From: JALYXV01 sp963733505
GTDB taxonomy: Bacteria > Actinomycetota > Acidimicrobiia > Acidimicrobiales > Palsa-688
DNA length: 64,000 bases
NCBI GenBank assembly: GCA_963733505.1
Contig: CAVTDW010000004.1
Coordinates: 124,001-188,000 of the forward strand
Direction: 5' to 3'
Shown here: positions 51,246 through 57,649 of the stretch, in pieces
How positions within the stretch are numbered: position 1 is the first letter of the stretch
How the letters are laid out: each line of letters begins with the position of its first letter
The notes under the pieces: generated by a model
What the model was told of the DNA's origin: nothing
What the model saw: only the letters and a program-made list of their open reading frames with translations
Databases searched by the model: none
Made by a program: the position numbers and the translations under genes

Positions 51246-52754
51246 ATGACGCTGCGACTCCGGCTGGTCCTCGCGCTCGTGTCGCTGGTCGCGGCCGGGC
51301 TGGTGGTCTTCGGTGTCGCGACGTACTCGTTGTACTCCCGATCCCAACACCAACGCCTCGACGACCAAGTCCGCTCGTCCCAACAGCTGGTAGAGCGTCG
51401 CCTCGAGGGCAGCGGCGGACCAGGCGGCCCGGGCGGACCCGACGATGGAGTTGGTGGACCACCGGTCGACATTCCCGGGGGGATCGTCGCCGAGCTGCTG
51501 AGCAGCTCGGGCACCCTCATCAACCAGTTCAATCTCTCCAACGGCTCGGCCCGGCCCAAGTTGCCCTCCCCCCTGGTGGCCAGCATGGCCGCCAAACCGA
51601 AGCTGTTCACCGTGGGCGCCACCACCGGTTCGGGCCATTTCCGGGTGCTGGTCTCCGCCGCGGCGACGTCGGGCCACGATCCGGGCGCCGGTCCCCACGG
51701 ACCCTTTACGACCGTGGCGGGCGCTGGCGTCTCGGGGAATGTTCTCGTCATCGCGGCGCCGCTGACCGAGGTGACGAGCTCGCTGCAGCGGTTGGTCCTG
51801 TACGAGGCAAGCGGGGCAATCATCCTGCTGCTGCTGCTGTCGTCGGGTTCGTGGTTGATCCTGCGGCGGGGGCTGCACCCGCTGGAGCGGATGGCCGGCA
51901 CCGCTCGTTCGATTACCGCGGGCGACCTGTCGCAGCGGGTGAGCCCGTCGGGGGGTGCGAGCGAGGTGGGCCAGCTCGGGCTGGCCCTCAACACCATGCT
52001 CGATGACATCGAGGGGGCGTTCCAGGAGCGGGAAGCGACCGAGCTTCGGCTGCGTCAGTTCCTGGCCGACGCTTCCCATGAGCTGCGCACACCGCTGACG
52101 TCGATCCAGGGCTTCGCCGAGTTGTTCCGGTTGAGCGGCGACAAGGCCCGCGTCGACCTGCCGACCATCCTGCGACGCATCGAGCAGGAATCGGCCCGGA
52201 TGAAGGTGCTGGTCGAGGATCTGCTCCTGCTGGCCCAGCTGGACCAGACCCGCGTCGCCGAGCGCTCGCCGGTCGACCTGGCGGTCCTGGCCGCGGACGC
52301 GTGCAGCGACGCAGTGGCCACGGCGCCTGACCGCCCCGTCACGCTCGACGCCCCCGAGCCGGTCGTGATCGCCGGTGACCAGGCGCACCTGCGCCAAGCC
52401 ATCGCAAACCTGGTGACCAACGCGGTGCACCACACGCCCGAGGGCACGCCAATCGACGTGCGCGCCGCCCTGGTCGACGGCCACGCCGAGGTGGCGGTGC
52501 GCGACCACGGACCGGGCCTCGACCCCGAGGGGCAGGCCCACGTCTTCGACCGCTTCTGGCAGGCCGACCGGGCTCGGGTGGGCACCGGCGTCGGGCTGGG
52601 CCTGGCCATCGTGGCGAGCATCGCCAGCGAGCACGGCGGGACGGCGACGGCAGCCAACGTCGCCGACGGGGGTGCGGTGTTCACACTCCAGCTTCCCCTC
52701 GATGGACGCAACGGGCTCTCAACGACCTCAGAGCGGGCTCCAAGGTCCGTCTGA
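51246..52754 (+). CDS. sensor histidine kinase
   Basis: A 502-residue kinase: TM1 at about 6-27, an extracytoplasmic domain with a Gly/Pro-rich loop (about 28-185), TM2 near 190-206, HAMP to about 260, HisKA with phosphoacceptor His278 in A-S-H-E-L-R-T-P-L, and HATPase_c with the N box N-L-V-T-N-A-V-H-H, G1 D-H-G-P-G-L and G2 G-V-G-L-G-L-A-I-V. ATG 51246 is chosen; the frame starts 21 bases earlier. It is the probable partner of the regulator at 45884. Its stop codon lies within predicted regulator site 3. Confidence 0.92.
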   Translation: MTLRLRLVLALVSLVAAGLVVFGVATYSLYSRSQHQRLDDQVRSSQQLVERRLEGSGGPGGPGGPDDGVGGPPVDIPGGIVAELLSSSGTLINQFNLSNGSARPKLPSPLVASMAAKPKLFTVGATTGSGHFRVLVSAAATSGHDPGAGPHGPFTTVAGAGVSGNVLVIAAPLTEVTSSLQRLVLYEASGAIILLLLLSSGSWLILRRGLHPLERMAGTARSITAGDLSQRVSPSGGASEVGQLGLALNTMLDDIEGAFQEREATELRLRQFLADASHELRTPLTSIQGFAELFRLSGDKARVDLPTILRRIEQESARMKVLVEDLLLLAQLDQTRVAERSPVDLAVLAADACSDAVATAPDRPVTLDAPEPVVIAGDQAHLRQAIANLVTNAVHHTPEGTPIDVRAALVDGHAEVAVRDHGPGLDPEGQAHVFDRFWQADRARVGTGVGLGLAIVASIASEHGGTATAANVADGGAVFTLQLPLDGRNGLSTTSERAPRSV

Positions 52755-52755
52755 G
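52729..52755 (+). promoter_or_regulatory. predicted response-regulator site 3 (11-bp direct repeats)
   Basis: CAGAG-N6-CCAAG-N6-CTGAG; the last repeat ends 22 nt before ATG 52778. It sits inside a larger CCTCAGA...TCTGAGG inverted repeat (52726-52756). Confidence 0.55.
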
Positions 52756-52777
52756 GTCGCGGCTCCAAGCTTGGCGT

Positions 52778-53089
52778 ATGCAACCGACACCCGTTCCTTC
52801 CAGTCGCCGCCGGAAGCGGCGCCACCCCGCGAAGGGTGCCCGCGTCGTCACAAGCGTCGTGAGCGTGGTCGGAGTGGCGGGGCTGGCCGCCGGTATGGCG
52901 GCCAGCCGCTCCACGGCCGGCACCGCAGCCGCCACCGTTGCCGCGTCATCGTCGGGTACCGCCAGCGCCAGCAGCCCCGATACCACCAGTACCACGGTCT
53001 CGGGCGCCTCGTCCTCGTCCGCGTCCACGTCCTCGGCGGCGGCCGCCGTCCCGGCGGCTTCGGCGCACACCTCCAGCCATGGCAGCTGA
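52778..53089 (+). CDS. small Ser/Ala/Thr-rich membrane-anchored protein before ApbE
   Basis: A 103-residue protein: basic N-terminus (R-R-R-K-R-R), one TM/signal segment at about 24-43, then low-complexity Ser/Ala/Thr. It contains T-V-S-G-A-S-S-S near 71-78, which recalls the ApbE acceptor motif (D-x-x-S/T-G-A-T) but lacks the Asp and lies in a Ser-rich background. In related clusters this slot holds an FMN-binding-domain protein; here that domain is missing. Its stop overlaps the apbE start by 11 bases. Predicted site 3 lies 22 nt upstream, so the mRNA is probably leaderless. Confidence 0.55.
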   Translation: MQPTPVPSSRRRKRRHPAKGARVVTSVVSVVGVAGLAAGMAASRSTAGTAAATVAASSSGTASASSPDTTSTTVSGASSSSASTSSAAAAVPAASAHTSSHGS

Positions 53090-53999
53090 GCGCCGCTTCC
53101 ATGCCATGGGCAGCGACGCCCACCTGATTGTGGTGGGCGGTTCGGCTCGCCTGCTCGACCATGCCATCGGTCGGGTCTGGGAGCTGGAACAGCGGTGGAG
53201 CCGGTTCCTGCCCGACAGCGAGGTCAGCCAGCTCAACCGCTGGGCCGGCCTTCCAGTCGCGGTGTCGGCCGACACCGTCACGCTGGTCGAGCATGCCATC
53301 GTGGCCTGGCGGCTCTCGGGAGGCGCCTTCGACCCGACCGTCCTGGGCGCCGTGATCCGAGCGGGTTACGACCGCTCGTACGAACAGTTCGGCAACCGCA
53401 GCCAAGGCGGGCACAGCGTGCTGGGTTTGGGTGCCGACGCCATCGCCGTTCGGGGCGAGACGGTGACGCTGCCCGACGGCACCGGTTTCGACCCTGGTGG
53501 GATCGGCAAGGGGCTGGCGGCCGACCTGGTCTGCGCCGAGGTTATGGCCGCGGGAGCCGACGGGATATGCGTCAACCTCGGAGGTGACGTGCGGCTGGCC
53601 GGCGCCGGACCCGACGGCGGCACCTGGACCGTCGCCGTGGAGCACGTCGGCGTGGATCACCCGATCGTGCGTTTGGGACTGGCCGGTGGCGCAGTTGCCA
53701 CGTCGACCACACTGCGGCGCCGGTGGCAGGTGGACGGCGAGACCCGCCACCACCTGATCGATCCCCAGACCGGGCTACCGTCCGACACCGACTTGACATC
53801 GGCGACCGTCGTGGCCGGACAAGCGTGGATGGCTGAGGTGCTGGCCAAGGCGGTCCTCCTCGCGGGCTCGACCCATCCCTTCGACATCGTGGGCGCGACG
53901 GGCGCCGAGGCCCTGGCGATCGGTCAGGACGGCCGGGTGCAGGCCACGGCCGGATTGGCGGCATTCCTCGGGCGCCAATCCGTACCCGTTTCGGTGTAA
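53079..53999 (+). CDS. apbE: FAD:protein FMN transferase (ApbE)
   Basis: A 306-residue ApbE that should attach FMN through phosphoester bonds to Thr/Ser of extracytoplasmic electron-transfer proteins. Motifs: F-H-A-M-G-S near 7-12, D-P-G-G-I-G-K-G-L-A-A-D (flavin loop, usually D-x-G-G-I-x-K-G), N-L-G-G-D-V-R, and the Mg-binding end A-E-V-L-A-K-A-V near 258-265. No signal peptide or lipobox, unlike many ApbEs, so it may act in the cytoplasm. ATG 53079 overlaps the small upstream gene. It abuts the convergent phosphotransferase gene (no gap between stops). No clear FMN-acceptor protein is visible in the window. Confidence 0.88.
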   Translation: MAAERRFHAMGSDAHLIVVGGSARLLDHAIGRVWELEQRWSRFLPDSEVSQLNRWAGLPVAVSADTVTLVEHAIVAWRLSGGAFDPTVLGAVIRAGYDRSYEQFGNRSQGGHSVLGLGADAIAVRGETVTLPDGTGFDPGGIGKGLAADLVCAEVMAAGADGICVNLGGDVRLAGAGPDGGTWTVAVEHVGVDHPIVRLGLAGGAVATSTTLRRRWQVDGETRHHLIDPQTGLPSDTDLTSATVVAGQAWMAEVLAKAVLLAGSTHPFDIVGATGAEALAIGQDGRVQATAGLAAFLGRQSVPVSV

Positions 54000-54905
54000 T
54001 CAGCGTTTCATCCATCGGGCCAGACCCGCCGCCACGTCGTCGACGTAGGCCGCGAGGTAGCCCGGGCGGGTGTTGAGGGCGAGGTTGAGCATGTGGAGCC
54101 GCCGGGCCGCGACCAGCGCGTCGACGGTCTCGGCGTCGTGTTCCGGCCACGGCCGGACCGCCTCGTATCCGGCCCGGAACCTGGCGGCCAGCACCTCGCT
54201 CCCCTGGTGGCGCTGGTAGGGAAGCAGGCTGATGACGACGTCTTGGATGTCGAATCCCCAGACGAGGTCCTGGAAATCGATGGGTACCAGTCCTCGACGA
54301 GACTTGACGATGTTGTCCGGCGTGAGGTCGCCGTGGAGCAGGTGGGGCGGATGCGGTGGCGCGGCCCACAGCGAATCGATCGCCTCCTGGGCACGATTGG
54401 CGGCCTCGACGAACAACGACCCATGCCGAGAGGCTGAGCCCAGTCGCGACGGCGCCTTCCAGTACAGGACCCGGTCGGCGACCAGGACGGCCTTGGCGGG
54501 TTCGGGTGACCAGGCGCAGGCGTGGCAGTGGAGCTGCGCCAGCAGGCGCCCTGACTGCTCGGCGGTGCGCGGGTCGAGCTGGCTGCGAAGCACGTGGCCC
54601 GGCACCCAGGTGAGGACCAGGCACGTCCTCGGCTCGGGAACCCCCGGTGCGGAAGCTTCGGTGACCGCATGCCCGTCGGTGGTGCGGATGACCTCGGCGA
54701 CGATCAGGTCGGTGTCGTGGTGCAGGGCATCGAGCCACGCCACCTCCACGTCCTCGGTGCCGGGTGGATGGATCCGCAAGGCCGCCCCGACCCGCAGGAC
54801 ATAGTCACCCCCACCGGCGGGTCGGACCCGGAACAGCGCGTTGAACGACTGCCCGAACGAACGACATGGGGGCGGTTTCCAGCCCGTAACGCCGGGCCGC
54901 GGCAC
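54000..54905 (-). CDS. aminoglycoside-phosphotransferase-family kinase (frameshifted near the N-terminus)
   Basis: APH-fold phosphotransferase: catalytic loop L-L-H-G-D-L-T-P-D-N-I-V, metal Asp in I-D-F-Q-D-L, and hinge V-L-T-W-V-P-G-H. The first 14 codons of this frame are spurious. The true N-terminus (L-T-A-R-G-Q-V-S-R-L-R...R-Y-G-L-E) lies in the next frame at about 54860-54970. Dropping one G from GGG (54852-54854, coding strand) joins them as M-S-F-V-R-Q-S-F-N-A-L-F-R-V. Substrate unknown: antibiotic, sugar or small alcohol. It converges on apbE. Confidence 0.75.
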   Translation of the reverse strand: MPRPGVTGWKPPPCRSFGQSFNALFRVRPAGGGDYVLRVGAALRIHPPGTEDVEVAWLDALHHDTDLIVAEVIRTTDGHAVTEASAPGVPEPRTCLVLTWVPGHVLRSQLDPRTAEQSGRLLAQLHCHACAWSPEPAKAVLVADRVLYWKAPSRLGSASRHGSLFVEAANRAQEAIDSLWAAPPHPPHLLHGDLTPDNIVKSRRGLVPIDFQDLVWGFDIQDVVISLLPYQRHQGSEVLAARFRAGYEAVRPWPEHDAETVDALVAARRLHMLNLALNTRPGYLAAYVDDVAAGLARWMKR

Positions 54906-55146
54906 GAGCCACGGTTCGCAGCCGCGACACCTGCCCGCGCGCCGTGAGGGTGTCGAACGGGCGACCGGTCACGCCGGTCGCACCGATGCATGGGCCTCTC
55001 CGAGCACGACCTCGCCTTCCTCCACGAACATCATTCGACAACCTTGGTCGCGATCGTCGAAGCCGAAGGAGGCCCGGAACTGCTGCGCCCCGCCCTCGGC
55101 TGACCGTCGGCGGCGTTGTTGCCACAAACCGATGAAATATATACAT
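54855..55146 (-). pseudogene. N-terminal piece of the phosphotransferase gene (other frame)
   Basis: This frame starts at an ATG inside the 33-bp repeated element (55116-55148) and reads M-Y-I-F-H-R-F-V-A-T. After an Arg/Pro-rich stretch it gives the typical APH N-terminal helix D-T-L-T-A-R-G-Q-V-S-R-L-R, then loses frame at 54852-54854. Whether translation starts at 55146 or nearer 54990 cannot be decided. Confidence 0.5.
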
Positions 55147-55148
55147 CC
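55116..55148 (-). repeat. 33-bp element, copy B
   Basis: Inverted relative to copy A (36468-36500) with 30 of 33 matching positions. It lies upstream of a kinase-fold gene, as copy A does. Confidence 0.6.
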
Positions 55149-55203
55149 AGTGACCAAAATGACTTTGCCCGGGTCGCGAGCTGGACGAGGTGGCCTGACC
55201 CCG

Positions 55204-55425
55204 TTAGGAGATGACGATCGTCACCTCGAAGAGCCGGGCGTACATCGGGCAGGCCACGTTGGCGGCGCAGACGGGGAAGCCCGTCGACTTCACGGTGACC
55301 TGCCGGGATGCAGTGCCGTCCAGATCACCAGCTGACCGTTGCGTTGGCGGCGTCGGGGCCGGAGCTGGGGCCAACAAGCCCGACGGTGACTCGCTCACCG
55401 GTTCCCAATGGTGTGGCTTGGTCAT
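55204..55425 (-). pseudogene. C-terminal piece of a lipoprotein gene (shifted frame)
   Basis: Only the part below about 55327 is in the right frame: D-L-D-G-T-A-S-R-Q-V-T-V-K-S-T and C-P-M-Y-A-R-L-F-E-V-T-I-V-I-S to the stop at 55204. The preceding piece, between about 55327 and 55451, is in another frame (V-G-D-T-I-L-L-L-L-D-D-Q... to V-S-W). Removing one base at about 55451 and one at about 55327 joins everything to 55422-55787 as one beta-rich, Ig-like protein. Confidence 0.55.
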
Positions 55426-55787
55426 CTAAGAGGAGGAGGATGGTGTCGCCGCACCCGCACGGGCACCGTGCGGCCGTAGTCAGCCGAGGTCAGCTGCACC
55501 TGGACAGGCGGGGAGTTCGTGGGGCGCAGCGTCGTGGGTGTGGTGACCGTCGTGCCCTTGGTCGTCGGGGGGGCGGTGACGGTCACGCCGGGGGAACCGG
55601 AGATGGCTCCCGACGAAGTGGTCGACGTCGTATCCGTCGTCGGGGGGAGGGACACCGTCGCCGGTTCGGTGGTCGAGACTGGCCCTGTGCTCACGGTGTT
55701 CTTGCTTCCGGAGCATCCGGTCAGCGCCGCCGAGGCGGCGACCATCAACGCCATCGTTGTTGCCAGGAGAACCCGTCGCGCCGTCAC
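55422..55787 (-). CDS. secreted lipoprotein, N-terminal part (frameshifted)
   Basis: Signal peptide ending in lipobox A-L-T-G-C-S-G (Cys about 24 from GTG 55787), a Thr/Ser/Pro linker, and the start of a beta domain (V-Q-V-Q-L-T-S-A-D-Y-G-R-T-V-P-V-R-V). The frame then fails at about 55451, and the domain continues as V-G-D-T-I-L-L-L-L (see 55204-55425). The whole would be about 193 residues. It lies between the phosphotransferase gene and the ferredoxin gene; a role with the electron-transfer module is possible but unproven. Start uncertain: the GGAG is too close to GTG 55787. Confidence 0.6.
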   Translation of the reverse strand: MTARRVLLATTMALMVAASAALTGCSGSKNTVSTGPVSTTEPATVSLPPTTDTTSTTSSGAISGSPGVTVTAPPTTKGTTVTTPTTLRPTNSPPVQVQLTSADYGRTVPVRVRRHHPPPLR

Positions 55788-55901
55788 GCTCCTTCGACGT
55801 TGCCCAAGGTCCCCCGGGTTCCCGGCCGGGCCCGCTGGCCAGCGACGTCCCACTTCCGCCCACGGTACCTCCTCCGCACCGAAGCGACGTCTTTTCCCCA
55901 C

Positions 55902-56135
55902 TCATTGATTTTGCGGGCGCCGATCCTGCCGGGACTGGAGCCGGAGGGCCAGCGCCGGGCAATTGTCTGCGGCCCACCGGGCCTCCGCCAGGCGATCGGA
56001 TGGGATCGGGTCGGGGCGGATCATCGGGTAACCCCAGTCGTCGAGGCGGATCCAGTCGCCGAAGAGGTCGGCGCAGACCCCGTGGCCGGCGCACGCGATG
56101 GGGTCGACATGGAGGAAGTGGATGGTCACGGTCAC
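55902..56135 (-). CDS. small ferredoxin ([3Fe-4S]/[4Fe-4S] type)
   Basis: A 77-residue ferredoxin with Cys15 and Cys21 (C-A-G-H-G-V-C) and Cys59-Pro60, the C-x5-C...C-P pattern of small actinobacterial ferredoxins that carry a [3Fe-4S] cluster. GTG 56135 overlaps the NuoF-like stop (GTGA), so the two are coupled and probably pass electrons to each other. The downstream acceptor could be the ferric-reductase-like haem protein. Confidence 0.82.
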   Translation of the reverse strand: MTVTIHFLHVDPIACAGHGVCADLFGDWIRLDDWGYPMIRPDPIPSDRLAEARWAADNCPALALRLQSRQDRRPQNQ

Positions 56136-57502
56136 CTCCAGGTGGTGTGGACGGCGGGGACGTGGAGGGCCGGCGGGGCCGAGGCGCCGAGGCACGGCCG
56201 TCCCTGCTCGTGGCGGGCCAGGTCGGCGGCGAAGACCCACAAGGCGCTGCGCAAGAGGTTCACGGCGCCGTCGGGGTGGTGGCAGGCGCCTCGGCCGTCG
56301 ATCTGGTCGGCCCAGCGGCGAAGCTGAGCGGCGGGGGCGGCCGGGCTGCCATTTGGCTGGGCCAGGGATGCCGCCCCGCGGGCGAGGTCGGCCAGGCCGT
56401 ACAGGCACGGGCCGCACTGGCCCGCGCTCTCGGCCGCATACCAGGCGACGATGCGCGCCGTTTCGGCCAGCCCGCAGGCGCCCTGGGGAAGGGCGATCAC
56501 GACGCCCGAGCCGGGTTGGGCGCCGAGCGGGGCCAGTCCGGCTCGGCTGAAGGGGACGGAGCGGGCTGCGGCGGTCGATACCCACGAGCCGAAGAACCCG
56601 CCGACGAGGAGGGCCTGCGGCTCGCCCACGAGGCCGCCCGCACTGGCAAGGATGTGCTCGATGGGCGTGCCGAGGGCAGTCTCGATGACCGCGGGCCTCG
56701 CCACAGCCCCGCTCACGGTCAGCAGGGCGGTGCCGGGCTCGGCGGGGGTGCCGGCCTCGCGGAACCACTCGGAGCCGAAGCGGGCGATCTGGGCCAGATG
56801 GGCCAGGGTTTCGACGTTCTGGACCAAGGTCGGGCGGCCCGCCACCCCGCGCTCGCGTGGTGCGGGCGGGGCGGCGGTCGGCTTGGCCGGGCCGTCGTTG
56901 AGCCACTGGACCAGGGCGGAGGATTCTCCGGCCACGTACCGCGGCGGCGTGGCGGCCACCTCGATCGTGACCGCGCTGCGCTGGGCGGCTCGCTCGGCGA
57001 CACGCTCGGCCACGGCGCGCTGGACGGACGCGACCGCGGCGGTGCTGGTTCGGTCGACGCAGATCACGACTCGGTCGGCCCCTACCGCGGCGGCCGCGAC
57101 GAGGGCACCGTCGATGACCAGGTGGGGAAGTCGGCGCAGCAGCAGGCGGTCCTTGCCGCTGGCCGGCTCGCCCTCGGCGCCGTTGACGACCACGACGCCA
57201 CGCCCGCGGCCACGGGCCACGGCGTCGAGCTTGCGCCCCGTCGGGAACGCCGCGCCGCCGCGGCCCGCGAGGCCGGAGCGCCCGATGAGCTCGACGAGTG
57301 AGGGGTCGCCGTGACGACGCGGCTCGGGCGGTGCCGGATAGCGGTGCCGATGCTCGGCGAGCGAGACCGCTTCATGGGGCCTCGGCTGCGAGTCCGGCCG
57401 GCGGGCGTGAAGTTGCGCGAGGAGGCGAGCCGGGCCGGCGATGGGCGCCGTCGGGCGCTCCTCTGTTCTCCGGTCCGCGGCCAGGGCTTCTGCCAGTTGC
57501 AT
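56132..57502 (-). CDS. NuoF-like NADH-binding flavoprotein with SLBB and Fe-S regions
   Basis: A 456-residue relative of complex I 51-kDa subunit. FMN/NADH site G-R-G-G-A-A-F-P-T-G-R-K-L near 78-90 and N-G-A-E-G-E-P-A; an SLBB-like region follows (P-G-T-A-L-L-T-V-S-G), then the C-terminal Fe-S helix bundle with G-Q-C-G-P-C-L-Y-G and G-A-C-H-H-P-D-G-A-V-N-L. The cluster motif is shorter than C-x2-C-x2-C-x40-C but keeps four Cys in total. It should oxidise NAD(P)H and reduce the coupled ferredoxin. ATG 57502 with predicted site 4 just 22 nt upstream. Divergent from the second GT39 gene. Confidence 0.85.
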   Translation of the reverse strand: MQLAEALAADRRTEERPTAPIAGPARLLAQLHARRPDSQPRPHEAVSLAEHRHRYPAPPEPRRHGDPSLVELIGRSGLAGRGGAAFPTGRKLDAVARGRGRGVVVVNGAEGEPASGKDRLLLRRLPHLVIDGALVAAAAVGADRVVICVDRTSTAAVASVQRAVAERVAERAAQRSAVTIEVAATPPRYVAGESSALVQWLNDGPAKPTAAPPAPRERGVAGRPTLVQNVETLAHLAQIARFGSEWFREAGTPAEPGTALLTVSGAVARPAVIETALGTPIEHILASAGGLVGEPQALLVGGFFGSWVSTAAARSVPFSRAGLAPLGAQPGSGVVIALPQGACGLAETARIVAWYAAESAGQCGPCLYGLADLARGAASLAQPNGSPAAPAAQLRRWADQIDGRGACHHPDGAVNLLRSALWVFAADLARHEQGRPCLGASAPPALHVPAVHTTWR

Positions 57503-57524
57503 GGATCGATCTTCGGTGAGTTTC

Positions 57525-57551
57525 CTCAGAGCGGCCTTGGAGCGACCTTGA
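57525..57551 (-). promoter_or_regulatory. predicted response-regulator site 4 (11-bp direct repeats)
   Basis: On the minus strand TCAAG-N6-CCAAG-N6-CTGAG, ending 22 nt before the ATG of the NuoF-like gene. Confidence 0.55.
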
Positions 57552-57600
57552 GATGCGCCAAGTGCTGGCCTAAGAGCCCGCCTACGTTCGGAGCAGATTT

Positions 57601-57627
57601 CCTGGACGACACCCAGGCAACTCTGAG
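57601..57627 (+). promoter_or_regulatory. predicted response-regulator site 5 (11-bp direct repeats)
   Basis: CCTGG-N6-CCCAG-N6-CTGAG, ending 22 nt before ATG 57650. The conserved spacing supports that ATG as the true start of the second GT39 gene. Confidence 0.5.
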
Positions 57628-57649
57628 GTTGGCGGCCGATCCTCTCGGT

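Noticed and set aside
54969..55157. Separate small genes between the phosphotransferase and the 33-bp element
   Set aside because: Best explained as the N-terminal part and leader of the frameshifted phosphotransferase gene.
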